Assembly (NCBI RefSeq): GCF_002101395.1
Contig: NZ_CP019706.1
Coordinates: 3,038,001 to 3,102,000, forward strand
Direction of reading: 5' to 3'
DNA from: Pantoea alhagi
GTDB taxonomy: Bacteria; Pseudomonadota; Gammaproteobacteria; Enterobacterales; Enterobacteriaceae
DNA length: 64,000 nucleotides
Positions 52,997 to 62,222 of this stretch are shown here, piece after piece; position 1 is the stretch's first letter, and every line of letters begins with the position of its first letter. Both the position numbers and the translations under genes were made by a program. The notes below the pieces were generated by a model. That model had not been told where the DNA came from and did not search any database. It worked only from the letters and a program-made list of their open reading frames with translations.

Positions 52997-54820
52997 ATGA
53001 GACGATTAATTACCACGCTGGCTATTTTATTCGTCGTGATTGTAGCGGGCATGACAGCGCTGGTACTGTTGGTTAACCCCAACGATTTTCGCAACTACAT
53101 GGTGCAGCAGGTTGAACAGCGTAGCGGCTATCAACTGCGCCTGGAGGGCGATTTGCGCTGGCATGTCTGGCCGCAGCTTAGCATCCTTGCCGGACGTATG
53201 TCGGTTACCGCCCCTGGCGCACAGCAGCCGATGGTGTTGGCTGAAAACATGCGGCTTGATGTCCATCTCTTTCCTTTACTGTCGCATCAGCTCAGCGTTA
53301 AGCAGGTTATGCTGAAGAACGCGGTGATCCGCCTGACGCCGGAGAGCGAAGCTCAACAGCCAGCCGATGCGCCGGTAGGGCCGACGAACTCAACGCCGCC
53401 GGAACCGGTAAAAGGCTGGACTTTCGATATCAGTAATCTCGAAGTGGCTGACAGCCTGTTAATCTGGCGGCAGCCGCAGGGAGAAGAGATTAACTTTCGC
53501 GATCTTAACCTCTCTCTGAGACAGGACAGCCGCCGCGAGGCGATGCTGTCACTGGCGACGCGGGTTAGCCGCGATCAGCGTGAACTGCAGCTGTCGCTGG
53601 ATGGCGAGATGAACGTGGCCAATTATCCGCAGCGCGTAAGCGGTACGGTGAAGTCGCTGAGCTGGCAGCTACAGGGCCCGGATCTGCCTGCAGCGGGATT
53701 GCAGGGCAAAGGCAGCCTGCAGGCGGAGTGGCTGAATGACAGCCAGCGTTTTTCATTGCAAAACGTGGCGCTGACGTTGGGCGACAGCCAGCTGAACGGC
53801 GCTATCAGCGGCAAGCTTGGCAACGCGACGGCGGTCACGATTGATATGCGCTCGCCGCATCTCGATCTGGATGCACTTTCCGGCCTGAATTCGCAAACCA
53901 GCGCTTCGCCTGGCGCGTCTGTCGCCACCGCCTTTAGCCGCGCGCCGGTGATCGCCGAACCCACCAGCTACGATCATCCCCTGAACAGTCTGAATGCGGC
54001 GCTGAAGCTTCAGGTCGATACGTTGCGCTGGCACGGCATGGATATGCAGCAGGTAGCGCTGGATGCGCAAAATCATCAGGGTAACATAGCGCTTAATACG
54101 CTGAGCGGACGGGTAGGCGAGGGCACTTTCTCGTTACCGGGCACCTTAAATCTGCATCAGCAGTCGGTTGCGGTGGCGCTGCGTCCGACGCTACAGAATA
54201 TTGCATTAGCACCGTTGCTGCAGGCTTTTGCTCTGCCGCCAACGCTGGATGGCCAGTTGACATTAACCGGTAACATGAGCGGAGAGGGGCTGAGCGTTGT
54301 TGATTTTCATCGGCGCTGGCGCGGCGAAGCCGAAGTAGCACTGGATTCAGCTCGCATTATCGGCATGAATTTTCAGCAACTGGTCCAGCGGGCCGTGGCC
54401 CGTAACAGCGATCGGGTCAGCAGCGGAGATGAAGCGGGCAACAGTAACGAAACCCGCCTTGATAAGCTGCAGGCGCAGGCAACCTTAAAAGATGGCCTTA
54501 TTACGCTTAAAAACCTACAGGGCGGGGCTTCCGGCTTCCGTCTGGGCGGCGCGGGTGAAATAGACATGCTGCGTCGTCAGTGCGATATTCATTTTGGCGT
54601 GCAGGTTACCAGTGGCTGGAAAGGGGATAATGACCTTATCGCCACCCTGCAACAGACGGCGGTTCCGCTGCATATCTATGGCGGCTGGGATAATCTGCAA
54701 TACAACCTGAAAGTGGATCAGCTGCTGCGCCAGAAACTTGAGAGCCAAATCAAATCACGTCTGGATGAGTGGTCACAGCGTAATCAGAAAAATGTGACGC
54801 CGGAAAAAGCGCCGCAATAA
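52997..54820 (+). CDS. asmA: AsmA-family envelope protein
   Basis: AsmA-family protein of 607 residues, anchored by one N-terminal helix (LAILFVVIVAGMTALVLLV), with a long periplasmic repeat-beta-groove region. Family members move or affect phospholipids between the membranes. N-terminal VNPNDFRNYMVQQVEQRSGYQLRLEGDLRW and the C-terminal LGGAGEIDMLRRQCDIHF are typical. Conserved neighbour of dcd. Confidence 0.94.
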   Translation: MRRLITTLAILFVVIVAGMTALVLLVNPNDFRNYMVQQVEQRSGYQLRLEGDLRWHVWPQLSILAGRMSVTAPGAQQPMVLAENMRLDVHLFPLLSHQLSVKQVMLKNAVIRLTPESEAQQPADAPVGPTNSTPPEPVKGWTFDISNLEVADSLLIWRQPQGEEINFRDLNLSLRQDSRREAMLSLATRVSRDQRELQLSLDGEMNVANYPQRVSGTVKSLSWQLQGPDLPAAGLQGKGSLQAEWLNDSQRFSLQNVALTLGDSQLNGAISGKLGNATAVTIDMRSPHLDLDALSGLNSQTSASPGASVATAFSRAPVIAEPTSYDHPLNSLNAALKLQVDTLRWHGMDMQQVALDAQNHQGNIALNTLSGRVGEGTFSLPGTLNLHQQSVAVALRPTLQNIALAPLLQAFALPPTLDGQLTLTGNMSGEGLSVVDFHRRWRGEAEVALDSARIIGMNFQQLVQRAVARNSDRVSSGDEAGNSNETRLDKLQAQATLKDGLITLKNLQGGASGFRLGGAGEIDMLRRQCDIHFGVQVTSGWKGDNDLIATLQQTAVPLHIYGGWDNLQYNLKVDQLLRQKLESQIKSRLDEWSQRNQKNVTPEKAPQ

Positions 54821-54824
54821 TCGC

Positions 54825-54868
54825 TCAGGCGCGGGATATCGCCTTTTATCCTGATACCCCGCGCCTGA
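54825..54868. terminator. Convergent hairpin between asmA and yegH
   Basis: Near-perfect 16-base-pair inverted repeat (TCAGGCGCGGGATATC with GATACCCCGCGCCTGA) between two convergent genes. T-runs are poor, so it may work in both directions as a weak terminator or barrier. Confidence 0.6.
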
Positions 54869-54900
54869 CGTTATCCTCTGCGGTAACGCATTACGGCTGT

Positions 54901-56475
54901 TTACGCCTCGTTATCCGGCTCGCGTTGATCAAACGGAATAATGTGCACCTTATGCACGCGATGGCTTTCCACTTCTAAAGTGCGAATAAGCCAGTCGCCG
55001 ATCTGCAACTCTTCGCCCGCCTGAGGAATATGCTGCAGCTGATCCATCAGCAGACCAGCAATGGTGTGATAATCGCGCTTTTCGTTTAGCGGCAGGTCGA
55101 TATACATCTCCAGATCTTCCAGAGGCATATGGCCATTGGCTATCCAGCTGCCATCTTCTTTCTGACGAATATCATAGCGCGCGTCCAGCTCGTCGCTTTC
55201 ATTCGGTAAATTACCGGCAATGGTTTCCATGATGTCGCTCAGGGTCACCACGCCCTCCACCGAACCAAACTCATCCACCACAAAGGCAAAATGGGTGCGC
55301 GCGCTGCGAAACTGTTCCAGCGCCAACAGCAGCGTAAGCTGTTCCGGGAAAATCAGCGGCTGGCGGATTAAAGCGCGCAGATCGAGAGAGTTATGATGCA
55401 GAGACTGATGCAGAAGATCGATAATATGCACTACCCCCAGCGGCTCGCTGCTGTTTTCGGTAATCAAGATCCTTGTATGCTGATTACGGTCCAGCTGCGC
55501 CATTATCTCTTGCGGGCTATTACTCAGGTCAATATGTTCGATGTCATGACGCGAGGTCATAATGCTGCTGACGCTGCGTTGCGCCATGCTCATGACCCGC
55601 ACAACCATCTGGCGTTCCTGTTTATTAAAGACCGCGTGCTCATCGGCCTCCCCCACCAGCGAAGCGGTCTCCGCATCCAGCTCCGTTTCGACGTGCTGAC
55701 CGCGCAGCAGATGCAGTACCGCTTCGGCAGTGCGTTTGCGCAGCGGCATGGTCGATGAAAGAAAACGACGACGATTGAACTGCGACAGCTGATTAAGACA
55801 CTCAATCAAGATAGAGAAGCCAATAGCGGCATAGAGATAGCCTTTGGGAATATGGAAGCCAAACCCTTCAGCAATCAGGCTAAAGCCAATCATCAGCAAA
55901 AAGCTCAGGCAAAGAATCACAATGGTTGGGTGGCCGTTAACAAAGCGGGTTAACGGTTTGCTGGCAAGGATCATCAGGCAGATGGCGATAGCCACCGCAG
56001 CCATCATCACCAGCAGATGATCCACCATGCCAACGGCGGTGATAACCGCATCCAGTGAGAAAACGGCATCCAGCACCACAATCTGCGCCACCACCGGCCA
56101 GAAGCGCGCGCCATGCTTCTGTGGATTCTCATCACTGTCGCGTCCCTCCAGCCGCTCATTGAGCTCTATAGTGGCCTTAAACAGTAGAAATAACCCGCCG
56201 GTCAGCATAATCACATCGCGGGCGCTAAAAGTGTGACTGAATAGCGTAAACAGCGGGCGCGTAAGCCCGGTTAACCATGCAATTGATGTCAGCAGCGCCA
56301 TGCGCATAAGCAACGCCAACAGCAGCCCGGTAACGCGGGCGCGATCGCGCTGTGCGGCAGGCAGCTTTTCCGCCAGGATGGCAATAAAGATCAAATTATC
56401 GATACCCAGCACCAGTTCAAGCACAATTAATGTAACCAGCCCGGCCCAGATTGATGGATCTGCGATCCATTCCAT
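54901..56475 (-). CDS. yegH: TerC-family membrane protein with CBS and CorC domains (YegH)
   Basis: About 524 residues. Residues 1-230 are a TerC-type bundle (LVLGIDNLIFIAILAEKLP, VLDAVFSLDAVITAVGMVDH), with acidic residues in helices typical of metal export. Then a CBS pair (about 290-410, SIMTSRHDIEHIDL) and a CorC_HlyC domain at the end. ATG 56475 (MEWIADPS) matches the E. coli start; a GTG at 56487 is possible. Proposed roles include manganese or other metal handling, unproven. Confidence 0.9.
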   Translation of the reverse strand: MEWIADPSIWAGLVTLIVLELVLGIDNLIFIAILAEKLPAAQRDRARVTGLLLALLMRMALLTSIAWLTGLTRPLFTLFSHTFSARDVIMLTGGLFLLFKATIELNERLEGRDSDENPQKHGARFWPVVAQIVVLDAVFSLDAVITAVGMVDHLLVMMAAVAIAICLMILASKPLTRFVNGHPTIVILCLSFLLMIGFSLIAEGFGFHIPKGYLYAAIGFSILIECLNQLSQFNRRRFLSSTMPLRKRTAEAVLHLLRGQHVETELDAETASLVGEADEHAVFNKQERQMVVRVMSMAQRSVSSIMTSRHDIEHIDLSNSPQEIMAQLDRNQHTRILITENSSEPLGVVHIIDLLHQSLHHNSLDLRALIRQPLIFPEQLTLLLALEQFRSARTHFAFVVDEFGSVEGVVTLSDIMETIAGNLPNESDELDARYDIRQKEDGSWIANGHMPLEDLEMYIDLPLNEKRDYHTIAGLLMDQLQHIPQAGEELQIGDWLIRTLEVESHRVHKVHIIPFDQREPDNEA

Positions 56476-57009
56476 ACCTTGTTTCACCTTTTATTGTTTA
56501 TTTTGCTGAGAGATGATGGGATCGGAATAATGAAAACGCAATATTACCTGAGATAAATCCTAAACAAAAAAAGCGCAAGCCTTAATCTGCGCCTGATATG
56601 CATATATTAGCACTCGAGCTTATTGGGATTTTACGGGGGCAGGGAGAGGCGATTATTAACATCTGCTGTAGAAATAAACGCCATCTGGTTGCATCATGTA
56701 ATAAAAGTTATTATCAAGCCGGAATTATCTGGAAAAAAAAGAAAGGCGCTCTTGTGATAAATTCATGAAAATTAACGATTATTTTTTATATTCTTTAGTC
56801 TTATTCTGAAAGTGCTATGGATCTGCTTTCCTGTGCTTGTCACAACCAGTCAATAGTATAAAAATCTAGCCATAACTTATGTGATCGGACCGAGATAATT
56901 GATGCGGCTCTTTTGCTGCGCTCAGATAAATGAGCAATCTCTTTGGCTTTATGTAGCTTATAAGAGCTAACCGGTCCCTGCGCCTCAAATAGCACTGTTT
57001 CTGATTTAA
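56476..57009. other. Long promoter region upstream of the polysaccharide operon
   Basis: An AT-rich non-coding stretch of over 500 bases between yegH and the JUMPstart. It should include the operon promoter and binding sites for RcsAB-type regulators. A weak RcsAB-like sequence is at 56549-56562. I see no gene. Confidence 0.5.
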
Positions 57010-57049
57010 CAGCATTGGTAGCTGAAAGCCAGGGGCGGTAGCGTGCTTA
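57010..57049 (+). promoter_or_regulatory. JUMPstart element with RfaH ops site
   Basis: The sequence follows the JUMPstart consensus of enterobacterial polysaccharide operons (CAGCATTGGTAGCTG, AAGCCAGG). The ops element GGCGGTAGCGTG is exact at 57034-57045. It recruits RfaH to the elongating polymerase so transcription can pass terminators within the long operon. It lies 405 bases before wza. Confidence 0.95.
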
Positions 57050-57334
57050 AACTCTGGCAGTTGGGCTCAAATAAGCCCGTCAAGAGTAATTTATAAATTT
57101 CTGTTGTTTTAAGACTAATGCTAAATAAATACGACAGAATAGTAGATGCCATCATAAAACCTGATTCAGGCCTTACTGCCGGAATGACAGGACGAATTAA
57201 TACCGATACGGTCAGTAAGCTGACCATTAATGGTCGAACTGCAGGATAGCGGGCCACCTCTGTTTTTACCGGGCGTTGACAGAGTGGCTTTCGCAGCAGG
57301 GACATTTATGCATAAAACGAGGGGCAAACATCTC

Positions 57335-57457
57335 ATGACGGAACAGCAATAGTTAGAGCAGATTGGTCGTGAATTGACGTTTATTCATGAACTTTTTTTT
57401 GCGGCGACACACACCGCTTTAGACAATAAATCAGCAATAGTGATGATAATTCAATGA
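57335..57457 (+). pseudogene. Short ORF with an amber codon overlapping the wza start
   Basis: From ATG 57335 the frame reads MTEQQ, an amber stop (57350-57352), then LEQIGRELTFIHELFFAA and THTALDNKSAIVMIIQ. It ends at TGA 57455-57457, overlapping the wza ATG as ATGA. The protein-like composition and coupled overlap suggest a former small gene or leader peptide of the polysaccharide operon. No family is recognised. Confidence 0.35.
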
Positions 57458-58584
57458 TGAAAACGAAACTAAAGTTGGCTCCGTTACTGGTGTCAATCTC
57501 ACTTATCAGTGGCTGTACCGTAGTCCCAGGGCAAAATGTTTCCACCAGTGGTAAAGATGTTATCAAGCAGCAGGACGCTGATTATGACATCAATAAAATG
57601 GTTAACGTCTTTCCTCTTACCCCGATGTTGGTCGAGCAGCTGCGCAGAAAACCTATTGTTGCCCAGCCGAACCCGCAGCTTGATCGTGAGCTGGCGAACT
57701 ATGAGTATCGTATCGGCGTAGGCGATGTGTTGAGCGTTACCGTTTGGGATCACCCGGAGCTAACAACTCCAGCCGGTCAGTACCGCAGCGCCAGCGACAC
57801 CGGTAACTGGGTCCATTCAGATGGCACCATCTATTATCCTTACATTGGTAAGGTAAAGGTCGCCGGTAAAACCATCCAGCAAGTGCGCAGCGAGCTGCAG
57901 AGCCGTCTGGCCAGCTACATTGAAAGCCCGCAGGTTGATGTAAATATCGCAGCTTTCCGTTCGCAAAAGGTCTACGTCACCGGCGAAGTCGGTACCTCCG
58001 GTAAACAGGAAATCACCAATATTCCGTTGACCGTACTGGATGCGATTAACGCCGCAGGCGGTCTCTCCGCAGACGCCGACTGGCGTAACGTGGTGCTGAC
58101 CCATAATGGCCGTGAACAACGTATTTCTCTGCAGGCGCTGATGCAGAACGGCGATCTGACGCAAAACCGCCTGCTCTATCCGGGCGACATTCTGTACGTG
58201 CCGCGCAATGACGAACTGAAAATCTTTGTCATGGGCGAAGTGAACCGCCAGCAGACGTTGAAAATGGATCGCAGCGGCATGACGCTGACGGAAGCACTGG
58301 GCAATGCGGAAGGGCTGAACCAGGATGTCTCTAACGCCACCGGCGTGTTTGTTATTCGTCCGAACCGCGAACAGGGCGGCAAGGTCGCGAATATCTATCA
58401 GCTTAATACTGCTGATGCGACCGCGATGGTGCTGGGTACGGAATTCCAGCTGCAGCCGTATGACATCGTCTACGTGACCGCAACACCGCTTACCCGCTGG
58501 AACCGCGTCATTAATCAGTTGCTGCCTACCATCAACAGTGTTCGCTACAGCATCGACTCAGCGAGAGATATCAAAAACTGGTGA
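57454..58584 (+). CDS. wza: Polysaccharide export outer-membrane lipoprotein Wza
   Basis: Octameric outer-membrane channel for exopolysaccharide, 376 residues (AmsH in Erwinia). It has a lipobox LISGC, the poly-export domain (YRIGVGDVLSVTVWDHPEL), two SLBB domains (KVYVTGEVGTSGKQ; LKIFVMGEVNRQQ), and a C-terminal amphipathic helix that forms the pore (LTRWNRVINQLLPTI). First structural gene after the JUMPstart. Confidence 0.96.
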   Translation: MMKTKLKLAPLLVSISLISGCTVVPGQNVSTSGKDVIKQQDADYDINKMVNVFPLTPMLVEQLRRKPIVAQPNPQLDRELANYEYRIGVGDVLSVTVWDHPELTTPAGQYRSASDTGNWVHSDGTIYYPYIGKVKVAGKTIQQVRSELQSRLASYIESPQVDVNIAAFRSQKVYVTGEVGTSGKQEITNIPLTVLDAINAAGGLSADADWRNVVLTHNGREQRISLQALMQNGDLTQNRLLYPGDILYVPRNDELKIFVMGEVNRQQTLKMDRSGMTLTEALGNAEGLNQDVSNATGVFVIRPNREQGGKVANIYQLNTADATAMVLGTEFQLQPYDIVYVTATPLTRWNRVINQLLPTINSVRYSIDSARDIKNW

Positions 58585-58589
58585 TGAAT

Positions 58590-59024
58590 ATGTTTAATTC
58601 AATTCTCATTGTCTGCGTGGGCAATATCTGCCGTTCGCCAACCGGCGAACGATTACTAAAACGCTATTGCCCGGATGTGAAAGTTGAATCAGCAGGATTA
58701 GGCGCGTTGGTGAACTATCCGGCGGATGAAAATGCCATCAAGGTGGCAGAGCAACACAACCTCTCGCTGGAAGGGCACCGCGCCCGCAAAATCACTTCAG
58801 CCATGTGCAGAGAAAACGATCTGATCCTGGTGATGGAAAAACAGCATATCAATGACATCAGTAATATCGCCCCGGAAGTTCGCGGCAAAACCATGCTGTT
58901 TGGTCATTGGTGCGCAGGTCGTGAAATCCCGGATCCATATCGAAAAAGTATAGAGGCTTTTGAATCTGTATACCTTTTATTGGATGACGCCGCTCAGAAA
59001 TGGGCCCACGCATTAAATCGATAA
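58590..59024 (+). CDS. wzb: Low-molecular-weight protein-tyrosine phosphatase Wzb
   Basis: Phosphatase of 144 residues that dephosphorylates Wzc. The active-site loop CVGNICRSPT is near the N-terminus and the acid Asp is in IPDPYRKS. ATG 58590 matches E. coli Wzb (MFN); GTG 58581 and ATG 58584, overlapping the wza stop, are alternatives. Confidence 0.96.
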   Translation: MFNSILIVCVGNICRSPTGERLLKRYCPDVKVESAGLGALVNYPADENAIKVAEQHNLSLEGHRARKITSAMCRENDLILVMEKQHINDISNIAPEVRGKTMLFGHWCAGREIPDPYRKSIEAFESVYLLLDDAAQKWAHALNR

Positions 59025-59036
59025 TCAGGCATAATA

Positions 59037-61214
59037 ATGGTCAACAAAAAATCAGATAGCTCGCAGAAAATTGCAGATGCCAAAGATGAAATCGATGTAG
59101 CCCGTTTATACGGTTCAATTATCGATCATCGCTGGCTCATTATTGGCGTAACCGCACTATTCGCAGTAATAGGTATTATCTACTCCATCCTCGCCACCCC
59201 GGTTTATCGGGCCGACGCGCTGGTACAGGTTGAACAAAACCAGGGCAGCCTGGTGATGACTCAACTCTCCAATCTGATGCCGGATACCAAACCGGCTTCA
59301 GATGCGCAGATTGGTCTGATCATGTCCAGGATGGTGCTGGGTAAAACCATCGAAGATCTTAACCTGCAAACCACCGTCGCGCCGAAATATCTGCCGGTTG
59401 TAGGTGCTGGCTGGGCGCGCCTGATGGGCAACGACGATAAAAAACTCGCCGTTTCTCGTCTGGAGTTGCCGCCGGAACTGATCGGCCAGAAGCTTGAGCT
59501 GGTTATCGGTGAGAACAACACCTTTACCCTTTCTGGCGATGACGGCGAACTGGTAAAAGGCAAAGTAGGCCAGTATGTAGGGCAGGGCAAAGTAAAAATC
59601 CTCGTCTCTGACACCAATGCAGGGCCGGGCGACGCCTTTGTTGTGCAGAAAAATGGCTACCTGCCAACCTACAATGATCTGGTAGGCCGTCTGAGCGTAG
59701 TGGATCAGGGCAAAGATACCGGCGTGCTGGCATTAACCCTGAACGGTTCCGATCCGCAGCTGACGCAGGATACGCTGCGCGCCATTACGGAAAACTATCT
59801 GCTGCAAAACGTTGAGCGTAAATCTGAGGAAGCGCAAAAGAGCCTCGATTTTATTCAACGTCAGCTGCCGCAGGTGCGTCAGAAGCTGGATGATGCTGAG
59901 AACAAACTGAACGCGTTCCGCCAGCAAAACGATTCAGTGGATCTGACGCTGGAAGCCAAGTCGATGCTGGATACCATGGTTAATGTGGATAACCAGCTGA
60001 ACGAACTGACTTTCCGTGAGGCGGAAATCTCCAAGCTCTATACCAAAGAGCACCCGGCTTATCGCACGCTGTTGGAAAAGCGTAAGACGCTGCGGGATGA
60101 GAAAAAATCGCTGGAGGGTAAAGTTTCAGCCCTGCCGCGCACTCAGCAAGAAATTATTCGTCTGACGCGTGATGTTGATGCAGGGCAGGCGGTGTTCATG
60201 CAGTTGCTGAACAAGCAGCAAGAGCTGAGCATCAACAAAGCCAGCACTGTGGGTAACGTACGTATCGTTGACCCGGCACTGGTGCTGAACAAGCCGATCG
60301 CTCCGCGTTCTGCCATTATCATCGCCGTTTCTCTGGTGCTGGGCCTGCTGGCTTCCACTATCTACGTGCTGATGAAAACCATTCTGATTCGTGGCATCGA
60401 AAGTCCGGAGCAGCTGGAAAACAGCGGCATCAACGTATACGCCAGTATTCCTATCTCTGAATGGCAGCAGCAGCGCGATCGTAAGCTGGCTATGCTGGGC
60501 AAAGATAAGGGCAAAAAAGCGATACGCGGCGGTGAGTTGCTGGCGCTGGCAAACCCAACGGATCTGGCGGTTGAAGCGGTACGTAGTCTGCGTACTACCA
60601 TGCACTTCGCTATGCTGGATGCGCCTAACAATATCGTCATGATCTCTGGTAGCAGCCCGGATATCGGTAAAACCTTTATCAGCACTAACCTGGCCGCCGT
60701 GGTTGCACAGTCAGGTCAGCGCGTACTGTTTATCGATGGCGATATGCGTAAAGGCTATTCTCACGAGCTGTTTAATACCGATAACCGTCACGGTCTGTCT
60801 GACCTGCTGTCAAATCAGGCAACGCTGCAGCAGGCGATTCGACCCACTAACGTCAGCGGACTGGACTTTATTCCGCGCGGTCAGCTGCCGCCTAACCCGT
60901 CTGAACTGCTGATGAGTCAGAAGTTTATCGACCTGATGGCCAATGTGCAGAAGCAGTACGATATCGTGGTTATCGATACCCCGCCGATTCTGGCGGTGAC
61001 CGATGCGGCCATTATCGGTATGCAGGCCGGCACCAGTATGGTGGTGGCAGGATTTGAGAAATCCACGGTGAAAGAGATTGAAGTCAGCGTTCGTCGCTTT
61101 GAGCAGAACGGTATTGAGATTAAAGGCGCCATTCTGAACCTGGTGGTGAAAAAAGCTGCCAGCGCCTACGGCTATGGCTATTACCACTATAGCTACGAAT
61201 CAACCAAGCCGTAA
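59037..61214 (+). CDS. wzc: Tyrosine autokinase and polysaccharide co-polymerase Wzc
   Basis: Inner-membrane BY-kinase of 725 residues. An N-terminal Wzz domain has one helix at 33-53, a long periplasmic coiled coil and a second helix near 425. The cytoplasmic kinase follows: Walker A SGSSPDIGKTF, Walker A' VLFIDGDMR and Walker B VVIDTPP. A C-terminal tyrosine cluster (YGYGYYHYSY) is the autophosphorylation tail. It governs assembly and length of the exopolysaccharide with Wza and Wzb. Confidence 0.96.
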   Translation: MVNKKSDSSQKIADAKDEIDVARLYGSIIDHRWLIIGVTALFAVIGIIYSILATPVYRADALVQVEQNQGSLVMTQLSNLMPDTKPASDAQIGLIMSRMVLGKTIEDLNLQTTVAPKYLPVVGAGWARLMGNDDKKLAVSRLELPPELIGQKLELVIGENNTFTLSGDDGELVKGKVGQYVGQGKVKILVSDTNAGPGDAFVVQKNGYLPTYNDLVGRLSVVDQGKDTGVLALTLNGSDPQLTQDTLRAITENYLLQNVERKSEEAQKSLDFIQRQLPQVRQKLDDAENKLNAFRQQNDSVDLTLEAKSMLDTMVNVDNQLNELTFREAEISKLYTKEHPAYRTLLEKRKTLRDEKKSLEGKVSALPRTQQEIIRLTRDVDAGQAVFMQLLNKQQELSINKASTVGNVRIVDPALVLNKPIAPRSAIIIAVSLVLGLLASTIYVLMKTILIRGIESPEQLENSGINVYASIPISEWQQQRDRKLAMLGKDKGKKAIRGGELLALANPTDLAVEAVRSLRTTMHFAMLDAPNNIVMISGSSPDIGKTFISTNLAAVVAQSGQRVLFIDGDMRKGYSHELFNTDNRHGLSDLLSNQATLQQAIRPTNVSGLDFIPRGQLPPNPSELLMSQKFIDLMANVQKQYDIVVIDTPPILAVTDAAIIGMQAGTSMVVAGFEKSTVKEIEVSVRRFEQNGIEIKGAILNLVVKKAASAYGYGYYHYSYESTKP

Positions 61215-61223
61215 AACGAGAGT

Positions 61224-61248
61224 GCCAGCCGTTCGCGGCTGGCCTTTT
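61224..61248 (+). terminator. Intrinsic terminator within the polysaccharide operon
   Basis: Perfect eight-base-pair stem GCCAGCCG / CGGCTGGC closed by a UUCG tetraloop and followed by CTTTT, ten bases after the wzc stop. It should limit transcription of distal glycosyltransferase genes unless RfaH, recruited at the ops site, allows readthrough. Confidence 0.85.
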
Positions 61249-61284
61249 AAGGTTTTTAAAACGAATCACATTGAGACTGATGTT

Positions 61285-62190
61285 ATGACTGAGTCTACGC
61301 CTTTAATCAGCGTTGTTATTCCCACCTATAATCGTGCCGACATCATTTTAAAAACCCTAAACAGCGTTTTAAATCAAACCTGGCGTAACATCGAAGTGTT
61401 CGTGGTGGATGATGCTTCCACGGACAATACCGCTGAGGTCATGGCGGGCGTTAAGGATGAGCGCGTACATTTTATTCAGCTGGCGCAAAACAGCAGCGGC
61501 ACGCGTCCGCGCAATGAAGGGATTGAGCGCAGCAGCGGTGAGTTTATCGCCTTGCTCGATTCCGACGACGAGTGGGTGCCGGAGAAGCTGGAAAAGCAAC
61601 TGGCCTATTTACGCCAGCAGCCAGGTAAAAACCGCGTTTGCATGACGGCTAAATATAATAAGCGCCCTGAGGGCATGCACCTGCGACGGAATAAAGACCT
61701 GAAAAAATATTCCTCGATCATGGAGTTCCTGCTGCTGGGCAACGATTTTCAAACCAGTACGCTCCTGCTGGACGCCGCGATAGCCAAACAAACTCAGTTT
61801 GATCCTACGCTGCGTAAACATCAGGACTGGGATTTCGCCCTGCGCCTGCAGGAGAGGGGAGCCCGCTTTTTTTACCTCGACCTGCCGCTGACCATTTATG
61901 ACGACTCGGATTCTACCGCGCGTATCTCTTCCGACGGTAAACGTGATAAATCGTTAATCTGGCTGGAGAGCATTAAAAAGCGCGTACCCAGCTATATCTG
62001 GTTTGGCTTCTACGCAAAGATTATTGCCGACAGTTATTTGCTCTCTAATGAAAAATCGAAAGGCGTGGCTATCTATTTAAAGCTGCTGCTGTCGAGAAAA
62101 ATTAAATTCAGCCATTTTATGGCGATGATGAATGAAAGATTTAAAAAGTTAGCCACTATTACCGCGAAACGTTTTGTTCCGGGGAAGTGA
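61285..62190 (+). CDS. Family 2 glycosyltransferase of the exopolysaccharide operon
   Basis: GT-A fold inverting transferase of 301 residues. The nucleotide-sugar site is SVVIPTYNRADIILKTLNSV, with VVDDASTDNT and the metal-binding ALLDSDDEWVPEKL. It has two C-terminal amphipathic helices for membrane contact. The ATG at 61285 starts a clean GT2 N-terminus; a longer frame from 61174 runs into wzc and the terminator and is unlikely. Resembles AmsB/AmsE-type enzymes; sugar specificity unknown. Confidence 0.9.
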   Translation: MTESTPLISVVIPTYNRADIILKTLNSVLNQTWRNIEVFVVDDASTDNTAEVMAGVKDERVHFIQLAQNSSGTRPRNEGIERSSGEFIALLDSDDEWVPEKLEKQLAYLRQQPGKNRVCMTAKYNKRPEGMHLRRNKDLKKYSSIMEFLLLGNDFQTSTLLLDAAIAKQTQFDPTLRKHQDWDFALRLQERGARFFYLDLPLTIYDDSDSTARISSDGKRDKSLIWLESIKKRVPSYIWFGFYAKIIADSYLLSNEKSKGVAIYLKLLLSRKIKFSHFMAMMNERFKKLATITAKRFVPGK

Positions 62191-62222
62191 TTTAAAACAG
62201 CAATTGGAATGGCGAAAATAAA

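Noticed and set aside
56549..56562. RcsAB box (TGAGATAAATCCTA) for the polysaccharide operon
   Set aside because: Ten of fourteen bases match, but it lies about 900 bases before wza and 60 bases from yegH; the match could be chance in AT-rich DNA.
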